Positions 16,446 through 31,400 of a stretch of DNA of 64,000 bases are shown piece by piece; positions within the stretch are counted from its first letter, which is position 1; each line of letters opens with the position of its first letter. The translations under genes and the position numbers were made by a program. The DNA is from Neocallimastix lanati (nom. inval.) (lineage: Eukaryota; Neocallimastigomycota; Neocallimastigomycetes; Neocallimastigales; Neocallimastigaceae): contig JACVTC010000002.1 in assembly GCA_016946835.1 (NCBI GenBank), positions 1,580,001 to 1,644,000 on the forward strand, written 5' to 3'. The notes under the pieces are model-generated. The model ran no database searches. It saw only the letters and a program-made list of their open reading frames with translations, and was not told the origin of the DNA.

Positions 16446-16462
16446 TTAATATTCAATTTATA
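15729..16462. repeat. Tandem duplication, period 362 bp
   Basis: The block starting GAGTTTAGTGGCCTCC (15731) recurs at 16093 with few changes (CCACAC/CCGCAC; differing poly-T lengths). Both copies hold TTGGTAGAAACGATCTC-like and CTCTTCCAAGTG-like segments and end in poly-T plus TATTTAATATTCAATT. Confidence 0.9.
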
Positions 16463-17820
16463 ATTTATATCCTTTGGTTACTTTAATATTTTTATGGTTT
16501 CGAAAAAGTTATTCGAATTTTTTTTTTTTTTTTTTTAATACAAACAATTCTTAATTTATATTTTTAATTGGTGACTCATATCCTAATATAATAATTAATA
16601 TTTTCAATAATAATATATCTTATTGGCCATTCTTCGTTGTCATTTTGATGTTGTTATCTTTTGGCTTTGGAATCAGTATTACTTTATTACTTTAGTTGTT
16701 GGGCATTTATGAACTAATTTCTTATTTTCTTTACATATACACATATACATTAATATAAAAAAAATATAATTTTAAAAATTTTTTAATATACTTTCTTAAA
16801 TATTATAAAAGTATAACTATTAATCACCCTTTTGATTGGCATTCAAGTTAATAATACATTTATTTAATAATATTTTAAAAATAATGTAATTGTTTTTTAA
16901 TAGTTATAGAATAAGTTTATTATAACTATATAATATACAAATATTTTCCCTTTTATTAGGAATAATAATAAAAATAAGATCAATTTTAATTTTAATACTT
17001 TAATGAAATAAAACTTTATTTTATAATTAACCAAACATCTTCTTTAATTTATTTATTTTTTTTTTTAAAAAAATATTTGGTGAATTATTGCAATGAATAA
17101 ATATATATTTAATAAAATTTTTACAATATAAATTTTATTCTATTCTTTTTAATTTTTTTTTTTTTTTTTTTTAATGGATTCTTGTTAATATATATTAATA
17201 TATTTCATTTTAATTTTTAATTAAAATATTAATTTTTTTTTTAATAGAATATATTAATATTAATTAATAATTTGTAATTATAAAGTTAAAAAACTATTAT
17301 AGAGTCAATAATTTTATATTTTTAGATATGAGAAATCAATTAAACACAATTAAACAATTAAAAGTAATGATAATTCTATTAATTAATTTTTTTTGAAAAA
17401 TAGAGAATTAAATTTAAATATTTTATACATTATTAATATTTGAATATAATATCTTTAAAAAAAATTTTTTTTATGGGAAAAAATATTAGTATTTTTTTAT
17501 TTGTTAAAAAAATAAAATAAAAGCTTAAAATATGAAAAGTATGTATATTAAAATTTTTTAAATAAATTAAGAATTTTTTAGAATATATATTAATATAATT
17601 AATTATATATATTGTTTTGAATATGAAAATATATTATTATATATGAATATTGAAATATGAATTTATTTTTTTTTTTAAAAAAAAGTTTTTATAAAAAAAA
17701 AAAAAAAAAAAAAAACATTTTCACTATACATATATAATTAATATAAGTAAATAAATATAATTCTTTAACATAACATTAATTATTGTCATATATTATATAT
17801 AAAAAGAATAAAAAGACATT
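16463..17820. other. AT-rich intergenic region
   Basis: No coding exon recognised; poly-T tracts and A/T motifs only. A slightly G/C-richer patch (16560-16730) has no readable frame. Confidence 0.5.
17666..17715 (+). promoter_or_regulatory. T11/A8 junction and A23 run upstream of the talin-like gene
   Basis: T-run/A-run junction at 17666-17684 and a 23-base A run to 17715, ending about 106 bp before ATG 17821. A promoter role is inferred from recurrence at other genes. Confidence 0.3.
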
Positions 17821-17899
17821 ATGTCAAATAATACAAATTTATTAAGAGTTTTCTGTGAAAAAACAGGAAATTCAAAAGCATTAGAAGTAAAATTTTCTA

Positions 17900-17951
<52 letters not shown>

Positions 17952-20900
17952 GTATTAAAATTAATTAAACACAAAATTTAATGACATATTCATAAAATAT
18001 TTATTATAGTTTGATGATAATCTTCGAATATCTGAATTATATGAAAAACTCAATGAAAAGTTTGAAATAAAACCAGAAGAAGGATTTTTGATTTATCGTC
18101 CATCAAAAAAGGCATATTTAAATCCAGAAAAAACTTTATACTCATATGAATTCGCAAATGAAGAAGAATTAATATATAAAAATCCAATTCGAATGATTAA
18201 AATTAAAATGATGGACAATACAACAAAGATATTTTCTGTTAACGAATCTGAACCAATATATAATATATTAGATATGATTTTAGATAAACTTAAAATTAGT
18301 AAATATTCAATAATTATTCTTTCTATTTTAAAGAAGATATATAAATATTTAAATTAAAACTAAAATTAAAAATTTTATTAGATCTTGATAGTAAAGATGA
18401 ATATGGAATAGCTAAAGAAGAACCTGAAAATATAAGTCCAACAAAGCAAAAAAGAAATAGTGCCTTAAAATATAATTTTTTATATTCTAATAATACAAAA
18501 TGGCTAGATACAACAAAAACCTTATGTTATGAGGATATTGGACCAGACGATATTCTTATTTTAAAGAAAAAATTATTTTTTACAGATGAAAGATTAAACA
18601 GAAATGATAATGTTCAAATTAATTTAATTTACAATCAAATTAAAGAAACTATTATATCTGGATCAAACCCATGTACACTTGAAGAAGCTACACTTTTAGC
18701 AGCTATACAGTGTCAAATTCAGTATGGTGATTGTGATTCCGAAAAAACAAAAGCTAATATTATTAAGTATGAATTCATGAATTATTATTATTATTTACTT
18801 TTATTACAGATTAATTAAAAAATATATATAATTACTATTACAGTCCAGATGAATGCTTACCCCCAGATTATAGAAAACATAAAAAAATAGATAAGCTAAT
18901 TACTGAAGAATATTATAAGTTAAAAGGATTATCTGAATTGAATGGAAAGTTCAAATATATACAAATGTGTAGATCTCTTAAAACATATGGTACAACCTTT
19001 TTCTTAGTAAAAGTAATTATATTAATAATTTATAAATATAAACATATATATATATACATCATTAATTTTATATATATATATCGTATTTTATATTAATTTT
19101 TCTTTTTTAACAAAGGAAAAAAACGCAAAAAAGAAGAAACTTATTCCTATTCTTCTTGGTGTTACAAAAAACTCAGTTTTAAGAGTTAATCCAGAAACAA
19201 AAGAAGTTATGGAAGAATGGCAATTGAAGCAATTAAAAAATTGGAAATACAATCCCACAACGTAAACATTGAATATTCCTATCATGAATATTAAATATAT
19301 CATTAAGAAATCTTAAAAAATTATTTTTTATTCTTATTATATATCAATTTTATATTATTACTTTTATATTTAGATTTTCAATTGATTTTGGACAATACAG
19401 GGAAGAAGAATATGTTGTTGAAACTGATCAAGGATGTGATATAGCAAAACTCATTAATGATTATATTAAACTTCTAACAAAAATGAAGAATAAAGTAGAA
19501 AAAAAAGAAGAAGAAGGAACAGAAGTTGAAGAAGTAGCAGAAGTAGTTGAAGTTGAAATACAAAACTCTTTACTTCAACATAAGGTGGAAATTGAAGTTA
19601 AAAAAATTAATATTAATGATTATATTGATTTATTAAATACTGCATTAATATATTTATCAAAATCTGAAGAATGTATTTTACAAATGTCAAATCGGGAAGG
19701 AGATAATATTTATTCAGATAAAACATATTATCAAAATTATAAAACTATTAGTAATGATGTTGATATTTCAACTGAAAGTATTAAGAAATTAAGTTCTTTA
19801 TCAAAAGATAATGATATTGAAGGAATTTGTAATAAAATATTAAACGTTGCAAGTTTAATTGAAGAAATAACAACTTTAGTTGTTTTTGATTCTCAATATT
19901 TAATCACAAATAATTTAGTAAAAAATCCAAAGATTAAAGAGAAAGAATCTAGTCTTTTAATGAAAAATTATTATTTTAAAAATATTAAAGAAAAAGATAT
20001 AAAAAATAATTCGCTATATTCAATACCAGATACAGAATCAATTTCTTCTTTACCTCGTGATGATAGTAGTTTAAGATCATTTGATGAAAAGACTGTTGAC
20101 ATTAAGGGTATTAGTAATAATGAGAATTATAAATTAATTGTTGATAAAATATTTTTGCCAGAAATTTATAAAATTACTATGCATTCAAAATACGTTATTG
20201 AATCTTTAAAAGAAGCGTTGATTTCTAATAATGAAACACAACGTTATACTATATTAAGTATTGATACTCGAATCATTGTTGAATTATTAAATAAACTTAA
20301 AATTATTATTTATGAAAATATACCAGGAAAATCTGATTGCAATGCCTTTATTAAGAAAATATCTGAAGTTAAAAAGAGTTTCACACAATTGCAAGAAAGT
20401 ATAAAAAATGAAACTATTACAATAGAAAATAATGAAGATGATGAAATTAATATTGAAGAATTTGATGAACATTATATTGACATTGTTAATTGCATTGAAA
20501 AAAGTGCCCATACCATATATGATTTATCTAAAGAAAATTATGTAATAATGATTTCTGAGTTAAGACAATTTCAGGATCAATTTTGTGAAGTAAGGAAATG
20601 CAAATTAAATATTTTATATTTTTATTTATAATAATAAAAATTATACTAATAAATAATTGTTGTTCACATTTTTATTTATTATTTTCTTTAAACATTGTAA
20701 ATTTTAATTATAAGTTACATCCAAATTCATATAAAGTTTGTGTTCGTGAATATAATACAATGAAAGAATCATTATATTTAAAAAAATATATATTATTTTT
20801 AAATACACTTTCATTATATATTAATAATATAAAAAGAATGTATGGTGATTATTCGAATTTATCAATGGAAGATGATGATTCATATGAAAATGTTTATGGT

Positions 20901-23237
20901 GAACTTCAATCACTTATTGATATTTTAAAGCGTATTCCTAAAAAAGAAATTACAGAAGGTAAAAAAGAAGTTGTTGAAACATTAGCATTCTATAATGAAG
21001 TTTTATCAGATTCTGATTTAGCTCGTCTAAATAAGATGATTGAAGTTTTAAATAATTGTCCAAAATTAAGTGAGATATGTCCCAATGATAAAGGAATAGA
21101 AAATGTGAAGGAAAATATATTAAAATTACAAACTTTATCTAATTTCATGATTATTCTTGGTAATTGTATAAATGAAATATATAAATTTTATGAAAAATTA
21201 GATATTCCTAATAATGAAATCAATGATAAAGATGAAAATACCGATAATAGTATTTGTGAAATCGATTATGACACAAAAGACAAGCTTGTTCTTTATGATA
21301 TATTAGACAATTTTACATTTAAGTTTTCTGATATAACAATTGAACTTTTCGATTTACTAAATAACGATGAATTTAAGCATGCTTCTAATAATCTATTTAA
21401 TAATGAAGCGGATTTATATTTAGATGATATTAAAAAAGATCTTCTTCATGTTATTGAAAATGAAAAGAAAATTATAAATAATGAAGAAAGACATAAAAAT
21501 ATATGGAATGATAATATTGCTCAAATCGAAAATATTCAGTCTGTTCTATTTAACCTTCTGGCACACATTCCTAAGTTTGAAACTGATAAAATTAACGTCA
21601 TATATATAATATATAAATTACAATCAATAATAAAAGATTTAGAAGAAAATATAATTCTTTCAAATGGAGAATTACTTAATCCAATTCAAAGATCACTTGA
21701 ATTTTCAGAAATTCATCATAAAAGGGTAAAACAAGAACTTGAAATTTTCCATAACATTTTTAATGAATTAATCGAATTGAAATCATCTGAAAAGGCTTTA
21801 TTAACTATGATTGTGAAAACTATTCATATATTTGAAGTTTTTATATTTATGTTCAAATTATCAGTTAATTCTATAACTTGCTTGGACAAAGAAAATCAAA
21901 AAATAATTCTTAATTCAGCCAAGAACACTGCAATTTCTTTAAATAATCTTATTATTGATAAGTTAGGACTAACTGAACAGGATATAGAAGAAATTTCATT
22001 GTATATAGAAGATTACATTGATATATCTAAATATGAAGATAAATTGAACATTTCGGAAAGCTTTAAAGAAGAATTGTTAGAAGAATTTAATATAAATATG
22101 AAAGATATGGAAGAAAAATTAAATAGTACAACTAATTTTGAAAATATTATATTAAACAATGTTCATACACTTTATCAAAATATTAATAATTTAATTGAAG
22201 ATGTTAAATCTAGTGAAGATGAAAAATATACAATTGAAATTGGCGATTACGAAACTCTTTGCAATGTTTTCCGTGAAAATGTAATCGAAATAAATTCTAA
22301 TTATTCAGAACTTAATGAACAAATGAAAATTTATAAGATGTGTGAATATTACATGTCATTTAAACTGTTTTCTAATGGAATAAAATTTATTAATACTGTT
22401 GATAATCCTGTTATGAAAGATGTCAAAAAAGAAATTATTGAACTTTATAATATGGTGACACCAATTAATATTAGATTGAAGGTTGATATAATTTCTCTTA
22501 TAGATGAACACAGAGAAGTTAATGCAAAAATGTGGGAATCTTTAATGAATGATGTATTAATATTTGTTGAAAAAATGCAAAGTTTATGTTCCAAATCAAA
22601 AGAAAATCAAACAAATGTATATACATCTTCCAAAATTCAAAAATTAAATGGTATTGAAAAATATTTTGAACACATTTATCGTAATAATAGGAAAGAATTA
22701 GAAATATTAAATAGTAATAAGTTTTATCATGGTGATATTAGCAATATAATATATTACATGGTATCAAATACATTATGTTCAGTATTTGTATATATGACAT
22801 CATTGATGAATAAATGTCATAAAATTTTCTCTTGTTCTTGTAATAGTCCAATGGAAAGTCAAATGTACCAATTTGATGATAATTGGTGTGAATTATTGAT
22901 AAATTCATTTATGGAAGTTAATGAAACAATTAAAAGTCTTTCTAATATAATTCATAAAAACACTTCTTATGTAAAAAATATTCACATTCATGATACTCTT
23001 AAAAGACTATATAACACTCTTAATGAATTGAAATATCTCTCAAGTAAAAAATATTTATTAAATCATGAATATGAATTATGGTCTCAAACTGCTGCTGAGA
23101 ATGCAATAAGAAGTGTTTCAATCTCACTTGAATATATGGAAGAAGATTATACAATATCAAAGTATAAACTTAATATGACATATATATTCCTGTTTTATTT
23201 AACATTTGCTTTCTATTTATTATATTCTGTAATTTAA
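17821..23237 (+). CDS. Divergent talin-like protein: FERM head, rod, no I/LWEQ module
   Basis: Seven exons in phase: 17821-17886, 18010-18298, 18382-18766, 18844-19012, 19116-19261, 19374-20589, 20715-23237 (4794 nt, 1597 aa). Residues 1 to about 390 form a talin-type FERM head: F0/F1 with RMIKIKMMDNTTKIF; F2 with FFTDERLNRNDNVQINLIYN and AIQCQIQYG; F3 with QLKQLKNWKYNPTTFSIDFG, keeping the Trp and hydrophobic pattern of the integrin-tail-binding F3. Intron positions in the head match those of the talin gene downstream (both have a 169-nt exon in the same phase), so the two are paralogues. The rest is helical, Asn/Glu/Ile/Leu-rich rod sequence much diverged from talin. The C-terminus lacks the LEAQ..AR..LLxIRK end and finishes with a hydrophobic stretch (YIFLFYLTFAFYLLYSVI). 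That tail may be a membrane segment or a read-through intron (possible donor GTATAA near 23160). Head-to-tail with talin, 793 bp apart. Confidence 0.8.
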
Positions 23238-23690
23238 AGTTAATCATAATTATTTAATTATCATTAACTTATTCAAATTTTATTATTATTTTTAATATTA
23301 TAATTATTTTTTTTTTTTAATTTATTTTTATTTTTAATTTTTCTCTTAAATATTTTAATTATTAAATAAAAATATTGAAAAAACAAATAAAAATTAAAAG
23401 ATAATTATATAAATATAAAATAATAATAATAGTTTTTTAAAAATTAGTGTAACATTGAAAACAAACTCTTTATATATAGGGATTTTATAACTTTTTTTTA
23501 TATTTTATTAAATATTCAGTTATTAATGTATAAATAATAAAAATTTATTTTAAAAAAGATGATTATTATAGAATATAGTTTTGATTAAACATAAACTTTA
23601 TTTATAAATATTCTTTAATTTTTTTTATTTATAGAAAAATTTTAAAAATCGAAAAAATTTAATTTTAGATATATTTTAGTAGTTTAATTT

Positions 23691-23736
<46 letters not shown>

Positions 23737-23884
23737 TTTAAATTTTTTATAATTTGTGCATATTTATAAATTATTACATAAAATATTAATATATATATTT
23801 TAAAAAATATTGAAATGAAAAATAAATAAATAGATAAAAACATTAACATAATAAATCAAAAATATACTATAAAAGAATTAAGAC

Positions 23885-23920
<36 letters not shown>

Positions 23921-24030
23921 AAATTATTAATATATTATATAATTATATATATAAAATTATAAAATTTATTAAATAGATTAAATTATTACAAAATATTATT
24001 GATATATGATAAATATATAATATATGCAAA
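23238..24030. other. Intergenic region between the two talin-family genes
   Basis: Poly-T (about 23699-23733) and a T/A tract; no coding signal. Confidence 0.6.
23885..23923 (+). promoter_or_regulatory. T16/A23 tract upstream of talin
   Basis: 16 T followed directly by 23 A, ending 107 bp before ATG 24031. Promoter role inferred. Confidence 0.3.
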
Positions 24031-25236
24031 ATGTCTCAGTTATCAATAAAAGTTGTGATAGTTGATATGAATATCACAAAGACTTTATCAGTAAGTAAAT
24101 AAATATTAAAGAAATTATAACAAAATTAAATAAAATAATGATAATACAGTAATTATAATTAATATATATAAAATGTATATATAATTTTTAAAGCTTGTTG
24201 GTAGTATGACAGTTCAAGAAGTTTGTAGAGAAATTAGAGAGAAAAATGGTGAAACTGCAGGTGGTGTAGATCACTCATTATTTTATCCAGATAATAAAAA
24301 ATGGCTTGCATTAGGAAGAACATTAGATTTTTATGATATAAAAACTGGTGATACATTAGAATATAAAAAAAAGCATAGAATTTTAAAAGTAAAAATGATG
24401 GATGATTCAATCAAAACGTTTTTAATTGATGAAAGTTTACCAGTAAAAAACGTTGTTGAATACGTTGGTCAAAAATTAGGTACATTAATTAGTTATTTAT
24501 ATATATTAATTTAGATTCAGTGAATAATATATTTATATATAATATATATATTATTAAAAATAAATTATTTTTTAAAAGGAATTTCAAATATTGAAGAATA
24601 TTCTTTTGCACCGCCAACTGAAGTTGGCACACCAAAAGAAAAGAAAAAAGATAAATCAAAAAAGGAAGACTGTCAGTATATAATATATATAATAAATAAT
24701 ATATATATTTATTTCATATATAAGTGTATAAATGCATTAATACCAAAAATATAATAATATAATTATATTAAAAAGCTCAATGGTTAAAACCAGAAAAATC
24801 CTTAATTGAACAAGGATTGGGTGAAAATGATGTTGTAATATTTAAGAAAAAGTTCTTCTTTTCTGATCAAAATATTGATAGAAATGATCCAATTCAGTTA
24901 AATTTAATATATAACCAAATTCGTGAATTAATTATTTTAGGTAAATATCCATGTACAATGGAAGAAGCTGCACAATTAGCAGCTATTCAATGTCAAATTC
25001 AATTTGGAAATTATGATAGTGAAAAGCATAAAGGAAACTTTTTCAGGTATTTATAATAATATTATATTTTATAAAAAAAACCCTTTTTCAAATAATTGAT
25101 GATACAATAATTATTTCAATAATAAATTTTTTATTAAAAAAAAAAGAAAATTATTATTAAATATTTTTATTTTATAATACATAAATTATTATATTGTATT
25201 TTTTTTCTTAATATAATTATTATGTTTATAAAATTC

Positions 25237-25278
<42 letters not shown>

Positions 25279-25351
25279 TTAATAATAAATAAATATATAT
25301 ATATTATTTCAAAATTAAAATATATATATTACCATAACAATAACAATAAAA

Positions 25352-25423
<72 letters not shown>

Positions 25424-28400
25424 GAAATCCAGAAATTGTTCCAAAAGAATATTATAAAAACAAAACAGTAGAAAAATTAATCCAACAAGAATATTCAAAA
25501 CTTTCTGGTTTATCTGAATTAAATGCAAAGTTTAGATATGTTCAATTAAGTAGATCATTAAAAACTTATGGTGTATCATTTTTCTATGTCATGGTAAAAT
25601 TTAAATATGAATAAAAAAAAAAAGTAAAAATAATATTTGTTTCATAAGGTGCTAATGAAAAATAATTTTTAATATATAAATTAATCAGGAAAAAGGAGAG
25701 AAGAAGTCTAAATATACAAATCCAGTTTATTTAGGAGTTACAAAAGAAAGTGTAATTAAGTTAGATGTTGAAACAAAGGAAATTAAAAAGACATGGCATT
25801 TAAAGCAATTAAGAAGATGGGCAGCAACACCAAATAGGTTAATTTATTCAATATAAGATTTATTAAAATATATTAAAATTTATATATATATGTATATATT
25901 TTTGAATACATAATAAATATAATTGTGTAAGCAAATCTAATTATTATAATGATTATAATATTATTAATTAATTAGTTTTACTCTTGATCTTGGTGATTAT
26001 TCAGATAAATACTATACTGTTCAAACACAGGAAGGTGAACAAATATCACAATTAATTTCAGGTTATATTGATATTATTCTTAAAAAGAAGAAAGATGCAG
26101 AAAGACTGGCCAAAGAAGATGAAGAAGAATTTGCTGTTACAGAAGAATATAGTACTGGTGGTAAAGCTAAGGCAATGGCAGGAAATGGTGCAAATGATAG
26201 AAATTATGCTAAAGCTAATCATGTTAATGGTAATGCTATGAGAATGAAAATGTATGGAAAAGGTATGCTTCAAGTAAATCAACCAAGATACAATGCTACT
26301 AACCCATCTGTTAGTCCTGAAGTATATGGTGCTCAACAAGGAATTATTCAAAATATTAACAACGGTTTTGCATCAATTCAATCCATTCTTGATGATATGG
26401 TTAATATTAACGAAATACCAGAATTAGGTAATGATGCATCTGCAATTCAATGGAAGAAGCAAACATTAGATGTCAACACAGAAAATATTAGATCTCAAAT
26501 TGCATCTGATATGGCTGCATCATGTTCGATTTTAAATCATACTAATGTTGATGTAGAAGAAATGGAATATGATGTTCTCGGTGGTAATATTAGTACTTTA
26601 TCTGCAAATGTTATTCAGTTAGTCCCATCAGCCAAAATGGTTGCAAGTTTACTTGAAGATGAAGAAAGAAAGAATAGAATATTAGATGGTGCAAAAGATT
26701 TAGCAGAAGCAACTGCAAGATTTTTGGAAAGTATTCAACCAGTTATATTAGGTCAAGGAAATAAGGAAGAAATGTATCAATGTGCTGATGAGATCGGTAA
26801 AACAGCTTATCAGTTACTTAAAGAATTAGGTATTCTTGATATTGATGATGACAAAATTAGAGAATTATTGGATGCTGCTAGAAATATAGCAAATGCTACT
26901 ACTGATCTAACATTAGCTGCAAATGGTGTATCAAATGCATTCCCAAGTTCAGATAAGAAACATGAACTTTTAAAAAATGCAAAGATGTGCACAGCATGTT
27001 CAGTATCATTAATATCAGCAACTACCGTTTCAGCTCCAGGTTTAACATCTACTATTGTATTTGATGATTTTATGGATTCATGCGCTATAATGAAAGAGAC
27101 AGTAAATGATTTACAAAATTCAGCTTTAGGTTGTACTGATGAAAATGCATTAAATGGTTTAAATCATGCTGCACAAAATGTTAGTGAGAGTATTGCCAAC
27201 TTAATTAATATGGCTAAGATGATTTCTGATGATTACGAAGGTGCTACAGAATTCGATAAGGGATATGATGCTGTTATTGCATCTCTTGATCAATATATGG
27301 ATTCATTAGGTGATATAGAAGCTATGGTTGAATCTACCAGAGATTGTACTTACTGTACAAGACAATATATTAATCTTCTAAAAGGAATGGCAGATAATGA
27401 AGAAGATGATGACACCAAAGCAAGATTATATGACGCTATTAAAGGTTTAACTGATGCTACAACAAAAATGATTTTATCAGCAAAAGATTTAGCAAAAGAT
27501 CCTGATGATTATGAGAAACAAATGAATTTAAGAAAGATTTTAGATGAAATTAATAATCTTATGATATCATCTTCTGATAATGACAGCTTAAGAACAAGAG
27601 CTTTCCAAAAATTGGCAAAAGCGGCAAGAGAAGTTATTTCATCATGTAATCAATTAACTTCTGCAGGAAATAGTGCCGCACCTTCCAACAGAAACCAAGC
27701 ATCTCAAATTGGTTTAAATCAAGCTTCAAGACGTGTTGGTGAAATTGCACCAAATTCCATTACTGCTATTAGAGATTACTTGAACGATAGAGAAAATACA
27801 CAAAAGCAATTAGCTTTATTAAATACCTCTAAACAATTAGTAACACCATGTAAAAATATGTGTACATGTGCTAAGACTGCTGCCGCAACTACTGGTGATA
27901 CTTCAGCTCAAACACAATTATTACTTAGTGCAAAACACACTGCAGAAGATTTGAAACAATTACAATTAGCCTTAGAAGGTGTAGAAGAAGTAAGTGCAGG
28001 ATTAGAATTAGAAATGGCTATTGCTATGATAAAGCAATTGGAAGATGATATATCCCACGTAAAAGAAAATAGAGGTGAACTTGTCCCACGTGTTGGTCAA
28101 ACCACTGATATGGCTCAAATTGAATTATCCTCAGCTGTCAAACCATTAGCAAATGCTATTACTCAATTATGTAATTCTGCTTCCCAAGGCGCAGAAAAAT
28201 ATACAAGTAATGCTGCAAGAGATTTAGCTAATTATTTGCAAGCTGTAGAAGTATGCAGTAAAAATTTAAGTGCGTTAAATGAATCCGAGCAAGCTCAAAC
28301 TGAAATATTAGAGGCAACTGAAAATCTTCTTAGTGAAGCTAATATATATTTAAATGCTGCATCAGAAGCCTTAAATTCACCAGATGCAAGAGATAGAATG

Positions 28401-31400
28401 TCAGAATACGCTAGGAGAATGAATGAAGCTGTTGCTGATTTGTTAATGGTTCTTCCAGGATTAAAAGAACTTGAAAATGCTATTAAGAATATTAGTGATG
28501 CATTATCCAAATTGGCCGGCACATATTCTCCAAAAGATGATATTACCTATAGAGATGCTCAAATGACGTTGAGTACTGATGCCTCTTCGTTAGTAGTTGC
28601 ATCTAATAATTTAATTAGTGCTGCTAAATCTAACCCAACAGAATTATATAATGCTGCATGTAAATTTAATGATACCTTCGAAAAAATTAGTCAAGACGCC
28701 CAAGACTTTATTGGAACATGTGAAGATAAAGGTATCAAGGCTCAAATTATTGATTTATTGAATGAGTTGGGAGAATCAAGTCAAGATCTTTTGAACGCTA
28801 CTAAGATGTATTCATTAAATACATCAGATCAAGACATGAAAGACAAATTGTTTGCTGCTAGTAAATCTATCAGTGATTCTATATCAAAGATTTTAGATAC
28901 TTGTTCCGCTGATGCACCAGGACATTCTGAATGTAACCAAGCTACTCAAATATTGAATGAAGCCTCTGCTAAAATTGAAACTGTAAATGATAATAATGAC
29001 AATAATTTATCATATCCAGAAAGTTTATCAATTGTTACAGGAAAATCAAAGACTGTTACTTCGTCTATTACTGGTTTAACTGCAGCATCTCGTGGTGGTA
29101 ACATTAAGAAAATTGGTCAAGTTGTAGTTGAACTAGCTGAAGCTATTAAAGAAATTACAGAAGGAAACATTCAAGCTGCATATTTAATTGGTATTGCAGA
29201 TCCTTCATCTGTTGCCGCAACATCAAGAGTAATTAATCAAAATCAATTTATTGAAGGAGTTAATGAAATTAAGACGGCATGTAAAACTTTAACTCAAGAA
29301 AATTGTTCAAACGAAGAAATTATGGCAGCTGCTAGTATTATTGCAAAGTATACTGCACAATTATGTAATACTTCTAAGGAAGCTGGCCAAAAATCCGATA
29401 TTAGTTACAACTCCAAAACTAAATTTTTAAATTCAGCAAGAGAAATTGCAACATACACCGCTGCATTAGTAAAGTCAATTAAAGAGCTTAGCGCCTGTAA
29501 TGATGATAATACTAGAAGAAATTGTGAAGAAAAATCTAATCACTTAATTGAAACCATCGAAGATTTAGTTGCATTTTCAATGTCTCCAGAATTTGCTGGT
29601 TCTCCAGCTTACATAAGTCCAATTGGTGAAGCTAACCAAAAGCCACTTTTAACTTATAATCATAATTTAATCAACAGTGCATTAGGTCTTGTTTCATCAT
29701 TGAAGGTTGTCTGTAATAATCCAAAGGATAGTTCAGCTATTCAAGTCGTTCAATCTCAAGGACGTTTAATTAATGAGGCTTTAAGAAATTTGATCGCTAC
29801 ATTGAGTACAAGTGCTCCAGGTATTAAAGAATGTGACCAAGCTATTGAAAAGATCACAGAATTGCTTGGTGAACTTGATTCTGCCTTAGTAGATACAGCT
29901 TCAGGAAAATTACGTCCTAAGGATGTCAATGTTGATGCTCACAGTGTTCAAAATAGTTTATTAGATGTAATGAGAGCACTTTCATCATTGTTTGAAGTTA
30001 TTGAAAGAAGTGCTAAAGATAATTCATCTGAATTAGCATCATCTGTCGCCCAATTATCAGGAAATATGACTCAAGTTAGTATAAAATATTTTAAAAAAAT
30101 ATTTAATTTTGCATTCTTGAAATAAAAATTTTATATTAAATATTGAATAAAAATTAAATATCATAATAATTAAATAATTTAATATTAGTAGTAATAGGAA
30201 TAGAAATAGAAATATTATTAATAATAATAAATAATAAAACATTTTAATTATAATAACATTAATGATAATTAATAAATAATAAATAATAAATGATATATAA
30301 AATATAAAATATAATACACAATATATATATAATATATAATATATAATATATATATAATATAAAATATAATATAAAATATATAATATATAATAAATTATAT
30401 TATTAATATAAATTGCTAATTGATATTTAATATTAAAATATTAGGCCGTTAATTCAGCAATTGATATTGCAGCAAAAACTCCAGATAGAAATGCATCAGG
30501 TAAGTTACTTGAAGATATTAAGGATATCAATGAAATGCTCTTATCCTTCCTTTATTCATGCAAAGATTCTGGAGGTGACCCATCCAATACTGAAGCACAT
30601 GAAAGAATTGATGCTGATTATGAAGTACTTAAGAAATCAGTAAAGGACTTTATTACATCACTTGAAGGTTCTTCTGCTGATGATGAAGATTACGCCAAGA
30701 ATATCAAGAAGATAGAAGACCAATTAACCAATTTATCAAACCACGATACAGGTGAAATTAATGAACAGTATCATATTTATGCTTCCAATGTAGATGAAAA
30801 GGGTAAAGAAATGCTTCAAAAGATAGCAGATATTTTATCTGGTAATGATACAACACCAGAAGAAACCAAGGCTTATGCCGCTGCTCTTGCTGATTTATAT
30901 GAAGTTATTGTTGAAAATGGTAAGAATGCAATTTCAACTACTACTGAAGAAAACCTTAAACAAGCCATTGAAGATGATTTAAGAGAACTTGGTGGTTCAA
31001 TTATAAAAACAATTGAAGCTATGAAAATTAATAGGGCTAACAGTAATCAAAATAGTAAGGTTAGATTGAATATTTCCTCAAAGGAAGTTATTAACAATAC
31101 ATCAAACTTAATTAAGGATGCTAAGGAGGGATCAAGAGGATTAACTGTTTGCCAATCTGCTATTGAAACTATTAATGAAGTTGCTACTGATTTAGAAGCT
31201 ACCATCATCTTTGCCAATGCTGGTCAATTAGATCCAATTAACTCTAAGGATAACTTCTCACTTCATCGTGAAGATTTATTGAAGGAAGCCAAGAATTTGA
31301 CCGATATTACCAAATCTTTTGTTATGGCAGCTGCCTCATCTAACACTAACCAAGAAGAATTTGCTCAAAATGCATTAGCAGCTTCAAAGACTGCTATTTC

